From Streptomyces varsoviensis (GTDB taxonomy: Bacteria; Actinomycetota; Actinomycetes; Streptomycetales; Streptomycetaceae), in contig NZ_JOBF01000003.1 in the NCBI RefSeq assembly GCF_000718635.1, forward strand, positions 186,001-250,000: a DNA stretch of 64,000 bases. Reading direction: 5' to 3'. Of this stretch, positions 57,532-64,000 are shown piece after piece. Under the pieces are notes generated by a model that ran no database searches, was not told the origin of the DNA, and saw only the letters and a program-made list of their open reading frames with translations. The position numbers were made by a program, and so were the translations under genes. The first letter of the stretch is position 1, and each line of letters starts with the position of its first letter.

Positions 57532-57879
57532 ATGTTTCCGCAGTCGAAGCTCAGCAAGCTCGCCCTCGTGACCGCCACCGGGGCCCTCGCCGCCGCCACG
57601 GCGGCCGGGCCGGCCATCGCCTCCCCGGCGGGCGACGGCCACGCCCCGTACAAGGGCCGCGTCATCGCCAAGACCGGCCTGCTCGTCCGTACCGGCCCGA
57701 GCACCCACTACAGAGTGGTCGGCAAGCACGGCTACGGCAAGATCGTGCACATCGTGTGCAAGGTCAACGGCCAGAACATCCGCGGCAACCCGCGCTGGTA
57801 CCTGCTCAGCGACGGTTCGTACGGCTGGTCGTCGGCCCGCTACATCCGCAACATCGGCCGGGCGCCGGCCTGGTGCTGA
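57532..57879 (+). CDS. Secreted SH3-like (SH3b) domain protein, 115 aa
   Basis: ATG at 57532 directly after GGAGGAAGCAG. A Sec signal peptide (KLSKLALVTATGALAAATAA, GPAIASPA cleavage region) leads to one bacterial SH3 domain: GLLVRTGPSTHYRVVGKHGY, GKIVHIVCKVNGQNIRGNP, RWYLLSDGSYGWSSARYIRN. The two Cys residues (IVCK and the C-terminal WC) could form a disulfide. Such small secreted SH3b proteins are common in Streptomyces and probably bind the cell wall or another exported protein. It follows the two-component genes but is separated by 290 bp with its own candidate promoter. Confidence 0.9.
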   Translation: MFPQSKLSKLALVTATGALAAATAAGPAIASPAGDGHAPYKGRVIAKTGLLVRTGPSTHYRVVGKHGYGKIVHIVCKVNGQNIRGNPRWYLLSDGSYGWSSARYIRNIGRAPAWC

Positions 57880-57985
57880 CGCGCGGCGCGGGGCACGCGG
57901 GACGACGGCTCCCGCGGCCCCACGCTCCCCGTGCGACCCGCGCGCCGCCGCGCGTCTCCCGCGCACCGCCCGCACCCTGAAGACC

Positions 57986-58030
57986 CCGTACGCCCCCGCC
58001 TCCGGATGCCGAGTGGGCCGGGGCGTACGG
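57986..58030. terminator. Probable bidirectional terminator
   Basis: CCGTACGCCCC (57986-57996) pairs perfectly with GGGGCGTACGG (58020-58030), with three more pairs after one mismatch. It lies between the ends of the convergent SH3-like and thiolase genes. No T-tract is present. Confidence 0.6.
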
Positions 58031-58081
58031 CATGCCGCACGGCGCCCGCGTAGAGCGGTCTCCCGCTCGTGCGAAGGCCCG

Positions 58082-59272
58082 CTACGGCTTGCGCAGCAGC
58101 GTGACCACGGCCGCGCCGCCCAGCCCGATATTGTGGGCGAGGCCGGTGCGGGCGCCCTGGACCTGGCGGGGGCCCGCCTCGCCGCGCAGTTGCCAGACGA
58201 GTTCGGCGGCCTGCGCGAGGCCGGTGGCGCCGAGCGGGTGGCCCTTGGAGATCAGCCCGCCGGACGGATTGACGACCCACCGGCCGCCGTACGTCGTCGC
58301 GCCGTCGGCGACGAGCTTGCCGGACTCGCCGTCCGCGCACATCCCCAGCGCCTCGTAGGTGATGAGTTCGTTGATGGAGAAGCAGTCGTGCAGCTCGATC
58401 ACATCGACGTCCTCGATGCCGAGCCCGGAGCGTTCGTAGACCTGCCGGGCCGCGGCGCGCGACATGGGCTTGCCAACGACGTCGATACAGGAGCCGGAGG
58501 CGAAGCTCTCCTCGGTGTCCGTGGTCATGGCCTGGGCGGTGATCTCCACGGCCCGTCCCATCAGCCCGTGCTGGTCGGCGAACCGCTCGGATACGACGAG
58601 GGCGGCGGCCGAGCCGTCGGAGGTGGGTGAGCACTGGAGCTTGGTCAGGGGCCGGTGGATGGTCTTGGCGGCCAGCACCTCCTCGACCGAATAGGCCTCC
58701 TGGAACTGGGCGTTGGGGTTGCCCGTCGAGTGCCGGTGGTTCTTCGCGCCGACGGCGGCGAGCTGTTCGGCGGTGGTGCCGTACCGCTCCATGTGCTCGC
58801 GGGCGGCGTTGCCGAAGATCTGGGCGGTGGGCGGGGTCTGCTCGAAGCCGTGCCGGGCGGCCATGACGCCGTAGTGCCGGGCGACGGGCGATGTTTTGAA
58901 GTCTCCGCCGTCCGCGCCGCCGCCGAGCGCGCCCTTCTTCATCTTCTCGAAGCCGAGCGCGAGGACGCAGTCGTTGACGCCGGCCTCGACGAACTGGCGG
59001 GCCATCATCAGGGCCGTGGAGCCGGTCGCGCAGTTGTTGTTGACGTTGTAGACGGGGACGCCGGTGAGGCCGAGCCCGTAGGCGGCGCGCTGGCCGGCCG
59101 TCGACGCCTGGTAGCAGTAGCCGACGGGCACCTGCTCCACGAGGTCGTACGGTATTCCGGCGTCGGCGAGCGCCTTGGAGCCCGCCTCCTCGGCCATGTC
59201 CCAGTACTGCCAGTCCCGGCTCTCGGGCTTCTCGAACTTCGTCATCCCGACGCCGACGATGTACGCCTTCAT
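58082..59272 (-). CDS. Thiolase of the SCP-x / lipid-transfer type (acetyl-CoA acyltransferase-like)
   Basis: 396 aa. Begins [20 protein letters not shown], the usual start of SCP-x thiolases. The nucleophile region is [20 protein letters not shown] with Cys. Later motifs are [19 protein letters not shown] and [20 protein letters not shown] with the active-site His, then [16 protein letters not shown]-x-type thiolases cleave branched or sterol side-chain 3-ketoacyl-CoA. It starts 12 bp after the fused acyl-CoA dehydrogenase gene, so the two form an operon under one KstR-like site. It would complete the hydratase and dehydrogenase steps of the MaoC-SDR operon. An aldolase-type Ltp2 is excluded by the complete thiolase Cys/His set. 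Confidence 0.92.
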   Translation of the reverse strand: MKAYIVGVGMTKFEKPESRDWQYWDMAEEAGSKALADAGIPYDLVEQVPVGYCYQASTAGQRAAYGLGLTGVPVYNVNNNCATGSTALMMARQFVEAGVNDCVLALGFEKMKKGALGGGADGGDFKTSPVARHYGVMAARHGFEQTPPTAQIFGNAAREHMERYGTTAEQLAAVGAKNHRHSTGNPNAQFQEAYSVEEVLAAKTIHRPLTKLQCSPTSDGSAAALVVSERFADQHGLMGRAVEITAQAMTTDTEESFASGSCIDVVGKPMSRAAARQVYERSGLGIEDVDVIELHDCFSINELITYEALGMCADGESGKLVADGATTYGGRWVVNPSGGLISKGHPLGATGLAQAAELVWQLRGEAGPRQVQGARTGLAHNIGLGGAAVVTLLRKP

Positions 59273-59284
59273 GCGGCCAACTCC

Positions 59285-61468
59285 TCAGATCAGGGGGCGG
59301 GGCTCCGGGTCGCGGTCCAGGCCGAGCAGCCGTTCCGCGACGACGTTGAGCTGCACCTGTGTCGTGCCGCCCGCGATGGTCAGGCAGCGGGACATCAGGA
59401 AGCCGTGCAGGGCCCGCTCGCCCGGCCCCTCGCGCACCGCGCCCCGCGGGCCGAGGAGTTCGAGGGCGAGTTCGGCGACCTTCTGCTGGTGCGGGGTCTG
59501 GACGAGCTTGCGGATGCTGGCGCCCGCGCCGGGCTCCAGGCCCAGGGTCTGCTGGAGGGTCGTACGGAGCCCGATGCAGGCGAGCGCGTGGGCCTCGGCG
59601 GCGAGCGCGCCGACCCGCTCGCGCACCGAGCCGTCGGCATCCCCGGTCCGCGCGATCAACGTCTCCAGGCCGGTGTCGAAGGTCAACTGGTCGGCCATGT
59701 GGACGCGTTCGTTGCCCAGGGTGTGCCGGGCGACCCGCCAGCCGTCGCCCACCTCGCCGACCACGGCGTCGAGCGGCAGCAGCGCGTCGTCGAAGTAGAC
59801 CTCGTTGAAGAGGGAGTCCCCGGTGATCTCCTTGAGCGGCCGGATGTCGATGCCCTCGGTCCGCTTCATGTCGACGACGAAGTAGGTCAGCCCCTGGTGC
59901 TTGGGGGCGTCGGGGTCGGTGCGGGCCAGCAGGATGCCGTAGTGCGCCCACTGCGCGGCCGACGTCCACACCTTCTGCCCGTTGATCCGCCAGCCGTCCG
60001 GCGTCCGTACGGCCTTGGTGCGCAGCGAGGCCAGGTCGGAGCCGGCGCCGGGCTCGGAGAAGAGCTGGCACCACAGCAGTTCGCCGCGGAGCGTCGGCGG
60101 CAGATAGCGCTCGCGCTGCGCCTCGGTGCCGTGCGCGATGAGGGAGGGCACCACCCAGGTCGCGATGCCGAGGTCGCTGACCTTGACCTTCGCGGCCGCC
60201 ATCTCCTGCTGTACGGCCAGTTGCTGTACGGGGCCGGCGCCGAGCCCGTACGGGGGCGGCAGGTGCGGCGCGGCGTAGCCGGTGGGGGCGAGGGCGCGGC
60301 GGGCGGCGGCGGGGTCGAGGCCGCGGGCCGCCTCGATGGCGGTACGCGCCCGGACGCGGTACTCGTCGGCCTCGGGGGACAGTTCCAGGCGCAGTTCGCG
60401 GCGGGCGCCGTCGGCGGCGAGGCGGGCGGCGCGCAGCCGGTGGGCCGCGCCGGTGCCCAGGAGCTGGCGGGCGACGGTGGCCCGGCGCAGATAGAGGTGG
60501 GCGTCGTGTTCCCAGGTGAAGCCGATGCCGCCGAGGATCTGAATGCAGTCCTTGGCGCAGGTGTACGCGGCGTCCAGGGCGGTGGCCGCCGCGAGGGCCG
60601 CCGTCAGGGCGCGAGCGCCGGGCTCCGTACCGGCTGTCGCGCGGGCGGCGTCCCAGGTCAGGGCGCGGGCCTGTTCGGTGCGTACGAGCATGTCGGCGCA
60701 GAGGTGCTTGACGGCCTGGAACTGGCCGATGGGGCGGCCGAACTGCTCGCGGACCTTCGCGTACTCGGCGGCGGTGGTGAGCGCCCAGTCCGCGATGCCG
60801 CACGCCTCGGCGGCGAACAGGACGGCGGCGAGGTCGCGGACGCGCGCGCCGTCCACGGCCACGGCCCGCCCGGCGGGCACGGCGGCCCCCTCGGCCGTGA
60901 CCTCGGCGGTGGGCCGGGTGGCGTCGGCGCTGTCGTGGGCCCGTACGGTGAGCGTCCGGGCGTCGGCGGCGAGCCACAGCGGGCCGTCGGCGGTCTCGGC
61001 GGTCAGCAGGATCAGGTCGGCGTCCGCGCCGCCGAGTACGGGCGGCGCGGTGCCGTCCAGTACGTACCCCTCGCCGGTCGCGACGGCGGTCAGCGTTCCC
61101 GGCCCGAGCGCGACGGCCGCGGTGCGCCGCCCCTCGACGAGGGTGCGGGCGAGGTCGGGGCGGTCAGCGGCCAGCAGGGTCGAGGCGAGGACGGTGGGCA
61201 GGTACGGGCCGGGCAGCGCGGCCCGGCCGGTCTCCTCCAGGACCACCGCGAGGTCCAGCAGTTCGCCGTCGTCGCCGCCGCACTCCTGCGGCAGGTGCGG
61301 CCCGAGCAGCCCGAGTTCGACGAGCCCGGCCCACCACGCGGGCCGTCCGGTGGAGCCGCCGGGAGCGTCGAGCAGTTTGCGCACCTCTTCGGGCGGCACG
61401 GCGCGGGCGATCCAGCCGCGGACGGCCTGCGCCAATTCGCGTTGCTCTTGCGTGATTCCGATGCCCAT
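59285..61468 (-). CDS. Fused double acyl-CoA dehydrogenase (FadE34/ChsE3-like)
   Basis: 727 aa, about twice the usual acyl-CoA dehydrogenase length. The N-terminal domain (about 1-340) begins MGIGITQEQRELAQAVRGWI and contains FGRPIGQFQAVKHLCADMLV and a DCIQILGGIGFTWEHD segment. The C-terminal domain (about 380-720) has WCQLFSEPGAGSDLASLRTK, GWRINGQKVWTSAAQWAHYG and the closing AGGTTQVQLNVVAERLLGLD. The same fusion occurs in mycobacterial FadE34, which oxidises bile-acid or sterol side-chain CoA esters. It should introduce the 2,3 double bond that the MaoC hydratase uses. ATG at 61468 has no ribosome site; a -10-like box six bases upstream indicates a leaderless message overlapped by a KstR-like operator. 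Confidence 0.9.
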   Translation of the reverse strand: MGIGITQEQRELAQAVRGWIARAVPPEEVRKLLDAPGGSTGRPAWWAGLVELGLLGPHLPQECGGDDGELLDLAVVLEETGRAALPGPYLPTVLASTLLAADRPDLARTLVEGRRTAAVALGPGTLTAVATGEGYVLDGTAPPVLGGADADLILLTAETADGPLWLAADARTLTVRAHDSADATRPTAEVTAEGAAVPAGRAVAVDGARVRDLAAVLFAAEACGIADWALTTAAEYAKVREQFGRPIGQFQAVKHLCADMLVRTEQARALTWDAARATAGTEPGARALTAALAAATALDAAYTCAKDCIQILGGIGFTWEHDAHLYLRRATVARQLLGTGAAHRLRAARLAADGARRELRLELSPEADEYRVRARTAIEAARGLDPAAARRALAPTGYAAPHLPPPYGLGAGPVQQLAVQQEMAAAKVKVSDLGIATWVVPSLIAHGTEAQRERYLPPTLRGELLWCQLFSEPGAGSDLASLRTKAVRTPDGWRINGQKVWTSAAQWAHYGILLARTDPDAPKHQGLTYFVVDMKRTEGIDIRPLKEITGDSLFNEVYFDDALLPLDAVVGEVGDGWRVARHTLGNERVHMADQLTFDTGLETLIARTGDADGSVRERVGALAAEAHALACIGLRTTLQQTLGLEPGAGASIRKLVQTPHQQKVAELALELLGPRGAVREGPGERALHGFLMSRCLTIAGGTTQVQLNVVAERLLGLDRDPEPRPLI

Positions 61469-61474
61469 GCGCGC

Positions 61475-61492
61475 AGATTAGAACACGTTTCA
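61475..61492 (-). promoter_or_regulatory. Leaderless promoter -10 box with overlapping KstR-like operator
   Basis: On the minus strand TAATCT (61480-61475) ends six bases before the ATG of the fused acyl-CoA dehydrogenase gene, with a weak TTCCGT 17 bases further upstream. The plus-strand sequence TAGAACACGTTTCA (61479-61492) fits TNNAACNNGTTNNA and overlaps the -10 box. Confidence 0.65.
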
Positions 61493-61565
61493 TTCTGACG
61501 GAAGGTCAGATGCGGGGCGAGGGGGCGGGGAGGGCAGGGGCGGGGGCGGCGGGACTCGTCGGCGC

Positions 61566-63257
61566 TCAGCAGGACGGCACGGGAGCCGCCGGGCCGGTGG
61601 CGCCGGGGGCTCCGGGAGTGCCGGGGGTGCCGGGGGTGCCGGGGGTGCGAGCGGCCCCGATAGTGCCGGCCGTGCCAGCGCTGTCGGCCGTGCCAGCGGT
61701 GCCGGCCGTACCAGCGGGTCCAGAGGTGCCGGCGGGGCCGACGGGGCCGGCGGCGGCGATCCGCAAGGTGAACCAGACCGCCTTGCCGGCGGCCTCCGGC
61801 CGGGTGCCCCAGGCGTCGGCCAGGGCCGCGACCAGCATCAAGCCGCGCCCGCACTCCTCCGTCGCCGTCGCGAGCCGCGCCCGCGGCCGGGGCGTGCTGC
61901 CGTCGGCGACCTCGACGCCCAGCTCCCGGTTGCTGCGCCACAGCCGCAGCCCGATCGGGCCCCGCGCGTGCAGGACCGCGTTGGTCAGCAGCTCCGAGAG
62001 CAGCAGCGGCGCGGTGTCCGCCAGCGCTTCCAGCCCCCACTCCCGCAACGCCCCCAGCAGGAACCGCCGCCCGGCCGGCACCGAGGAGGTCTCCCCCGGC
62101 AGCTCCACCGAGGCCGTCGCCAGCGGGGCCGCCGGGAAGCCGACCAGCAGCAGGGTCACGTCGTCGGCGTACGCGGTGGTGTCCGGCAGCAGCGTGTGCA
62201 GCACCCGGTCCGCGGCCTCCTCCAGGCTCACGGCCGTGGCGAAGACCTCTTCGAGCGTCGAGGCCAGCACCGTCAGTTGCGCGTCGATGTCGCTGCGCGG
62301 CGTCTCCACCAGCCCGTCGGTGTAGAGGGCCAGCGTCACGCCGGGCGCGATGGGGACGCTCACCTGCTGGTGCGGCACCCCGCCCACGCCCAGCGGAGTG
62401 CCGGTCGGCACCGGCAGCGTGTCGACGGTCGCGTCCGGGCCGATGAGCAGTACGGGCAGGTGCCCGGCCGAACAGGCCGTCAGCGTGCCCCGTCCGGGGT
62501 CGGCCTCCAGATAGACGCAGGTGACGAACTGTTCCGGCATGCCGCAGGTGAAGGTGTCCAGCGCCTGGATCAGCTCGCAGGGCGACACGCCCGCCAGGGC
62601 CAGCGCCCGGGCCGCCGAGCGCAACTGACCCATGACGACGGCCGCGTCCAGGCCGCGCCCCATCACGTCCCCGATGACGAGGCCGACCCGCCCGGCCCCC
62701 AGGTCGATCAGGTCGAGCCAGTCCCCGCCCACCCCCTGCCCCCGCGTCGAGGGCAGATAGCGGCTGGCCGACAGGGTGCCGGGGACCACCTCGCAGACGC
62801 CCATCAGGCTCAGCGCCAGCGAGATGTGCCGCCGCTGCTGGTAGAGCTCGGCCAGTTCGCGCTCGGCCCGCTTGCGGTCGGTGATGTCCCGCGTGATCGA
62901 GCAGGCGGCCGTGATGGCGCCGCCCCGGGTGCGTACCGGCCACAGCGTCACATCGACGTCCAGCTCCCGGCCGTCGCGGGTGACCCGCCGGGTCTCGTAG
63001 TGCTCGATGCGTTCGCCCCGGCCGATCCGCTCCAGCAGGCCGGCCTCCTCGTCCTTCAGGTCGGTCGGCACCAGCACGCCGACGTGCCGGCCGACGGCCT
63101 CGGCGGCGCTGTAGCCGTACAGCCGCTGCGCGGCGGCGTTCCAGAAGGCGATCTGCCCGTCCAGGGATTTGATGAGGATCGCGTCGTGGGAGGACTCCAC
63201 CACCCCGCGCAGCAGTTCGTGCCCGCCCGCGCTGCCCAGCAGCAGCTCCTGTGACAT
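61566..63257 (-). CDS. PAS-SpoIIE phosphatase-ATPase regulator with collagen-like tail
   Basis: 563 aa. PAS domain (about 15-130; DAILIKSLDGQIAFWNAAAQ, RLYGYSAAEAVGRHVGVLVP). PP2C/SpoIIE phosphatase domain (about 165-370; VGGDWLDLIDLG, GRVGLVIGDVMGRGLDAAVV, LYTDGLVETP, ADDVTLLLVG). HATPase_c domain (about 385-500; LLSELLTNAVLHARGPIGLR, VADGSTPRPR, ECGRGLMLVAALADAWG). Such proteins control anti-sigma/anti-anti-sigma switches and are numerous in Streptomyces. The last 60 residues are Gly-X-Y triplets ([24 protein letters not shown]) ending in Cys. ATG at 63257 follows GTGAGG; a longer start at 63278 is possible. The cytoplasmic partner is not encoded nearby. Confidence 0.92.
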   Translation of the reverse strand: MSQELLLGSAGGHELLRGVVESSHDAILIKSLDGQIAFWNAAAQRLYGYSAAEAVGRHVGVLVPTDLKDEEAGLLERIGRGERIEHYETRRVTRDGRELDVDVTLWPVRTRGGAITAACSITRDITDRKRAERELAELYQQRRHISLALSLMGVCEVVPGTLSASRYLPSTRGQGVGGDWLDLIDLGAGRVGLVIGDVMGRGLDAAVVMGQLRSAARALALAGVSPCELIQALDTFTCGMPEQFVTCVYLEADPGRGTLTACSAGHLPVLLIGPDATVDTLPVPTGTPLGVGGVPHQQVSVPIAPGVTLALYTDGLVETPRSDIDAQLTVLASTLEEVFATAVSLEEAADRVLHTLLPDTTAYADDVTLLLVGFPAAPLATASVELPGETSSVPAGRRFLLGALREWGLEALADTAPLLLSELLTNAVLHARGPIGLRLWRSNRELGVEVADGSTPRPRARLATATEECGRGLMLVAALADAWGTRPEAAGKAVWFTLRIAAAGPVGPAGTSGPAGTAGTAGTADSAGTAGTIGAARTPGTPGTPGTPGAPGATGPAAPVPSC

Positions 63258-63653
63258 CACCGGTGCCTCACCCCGCATGACCTGCCTGTTGTCCGACCAG
63301 CGAGACCGACGGCTCACCGCGCCCCGCGGCGCGCGCCCGAGGGCCGGGCCCGCGGCAGGGTTCGGCCATTGGAGCACCCCCGGGGCCCGGCTCCACCGAC
63401 ATGTCCGATTATGGCCGCCACTTGCCCAACTACTGCACCTTTACGCTCACTTCGCGACTCCACACCACACGTCGGAACATCGGGCATGCAGCGCGGAGGG
63501 CCGCTCTCCGGCCGCGCCCCCGGGCCCCTCTCCCCCGCTCTCCCTCCGCCCCGGCGTGTCGGCCCCCGGCCGATCCGGCACGATGGTCCGTCGAGACAGA
63601 CCGACGGCCAGCAGGGCCGCGACGGCCGCCGCCCCCACCCCCAGGAGGACACC
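63258..63653. other. Divergent intergenic region, 396 bp
   Basis: It separates the SpoIIE-type phosphatase gene (minus) from the methyltransferase gene (plus) and must contain both promoters. No gene, repeat or convincing -35/-10 pair was recognised. The stretch near 63400-63470 is less GC-rich than its surroundings and is the likeliest place for a promoter. Confidence 0.4.
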
Positions 63654-64000
63654 ATGGCGCCCAAGCCCGAGACTCTCGCCGCCTTCGAGGCGGCGAAGGG
63701 CTTCATGCCCCTCGACGAGGGGCTGGCCCTGCACGCCGCCGCCGAGGAGGCCGCCCGGCTCGGCCTGCCGCTGATCGAGATCGGCACGTACTGCGGCCGC
63801 TCGACCATCCTGCTCGCCGACGCCGCGCGGGGCGCCGGGGTGACCGCGGTGACGGTCGATCACCACCGGGGCAGCGAGGAGCAGCAGCCCGGCTGGGAGT
63901 ACCACGACCCCGAGGTCGTCGACCCCGAGGTCGGCCGCATGGACACGCTCCCCGCCTTCCGCCGCGCCCTGCACGCCGCCGGGCTCGAAGAGCACGTCGT
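63654..64000 (+). CDS. Class I SAM-dependent methyltransferase, N-terminal part (runs off the window)
   Basis: 115 complete codons are present. ATG at 63654 follows AGGAGG at ideal spacing. The sequence begins MAPKPETLAAFEAAKGFMPL and reaches the SAM-binding motif I, LPLIEIGTYCGRSTILLADA, followed by VTAVTVDHHRGSEEQQPGWE, where an acidic residue ends strand beta-2. The N-terminal helix and GTYCGRST loop resemble small O-methyltransferases of the CmcI/TylF or TrmR-like type. The substrate-binding half is beyond the window, so the substrate cannot be judged. There is no link to the NRPS cluster 30 kb away. Confidence 0.85.
   Translation, partial: MAPKPETLAAFEAAKGFMPLDEGLALHAAAEEAARLGLPLIEIGTYCGRSTILLADAARGAGVTAVTVDHHRGSEEQQPGWEYHDPEVVDPEVGRMDTLPAFRRALHAAGLEEHV

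Noticed and set aside
1..64000. Search for tRNA genes, attachment sites, insertion sequences and CRISPR arrays
   Set aside because: No cloverleaf-type sequence, transposase, integrase, terminal repeat pair or regularly spaced CRISPR repeat was seen; tandem repeats found lack unique spacers of constant length.

Overview
The window reads as chromosomal DNA of a Streptomyces-like actinomycete. It has very high GC with GC-rich third codon positions, purine-rich ribosome sites, an actinobacterial RNase P RNA, and a housekeeping block (YaaA, RNB exoribonuclease, rnpB, RNase H/phosphatase fusion, zinc-ribbon protein, Nif3) of the kind seen in Streptomyces chromosomes. No tRNA, rRNA, CRISPR array or insertion sequence was recognised.

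Left half (1 to about 36.5 kb, all minus strand): a peptide antibiotic cluster. Transcription runs mbtH, an ABC exporter, four NRPS genes, then a P450 cut by the window edge. The NRPS genes carry seven modules: A-T / C-A-T-E | C-A-T-E | C-A-T-E / C-A-T-E / C-A(MT)-T-degenerate E | C-A-T-X-TE. Specificity residues read by eye give Hpg, a large residue (probably Trp), Hpg, Hpg, Hpg-like, N-methyl-Tyr, Hpg. With a terminal X domain and an adjacent P450, this is the logic of complestatin, a type V glycopeptide-family heptapeptide cross-linked by P450s. Genes for Hpg supply, halogenation and regulation are not present and should lie beyond position 1. A 54-codon leader ORF with a rare TTA codon overlaps the start of the first NRPS gene.

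Middle (36.6 to 49.5 kb): a probable alpha/beta-hydrolase remnant marks the cluster edge. It is followed by a cassette of small unknown proteins around an XRE/DUF5753 regulator and a DUF6879 protein. Core genes come next: eda, yaaA, an RNB exoribonuclease, a membrane protein with a MerR regulator, rnpB, an RNase H/phosphatase fusion, a zinc-ribbon coiled-coil protein, Nif3, and an iron-regulated siderophore-binding lipoprotein. A perfect 32-bp hairpin and an array of CACC-N3-GGTG palindromes lie between rnpB and the RNase H gene.

Right part (49.7 to 64 kb): a beta-propeller-like unknown protein, a DesK/DesR-like two-component system, a secreted SH3-like protein, a PAS-SpoIIE phosphatase with a collagen-like tail, and a partial methyltransferase. 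Interleaved are two operons of acyl-CoA metabolism: MaoC hydratase, zinc alcohol dehydrogenase and SDR; and fused acyl-CoA dehydrogenase with SCP-x thiolase. Each operon has an upstream palindrome matching the mycobacterial KstR consensus TNNAACNNGTTNNA, placed at a recognisable promoter. This suggests one TetR-type regulon for a steroid-like or branched acyl-CoA degradation pathway.
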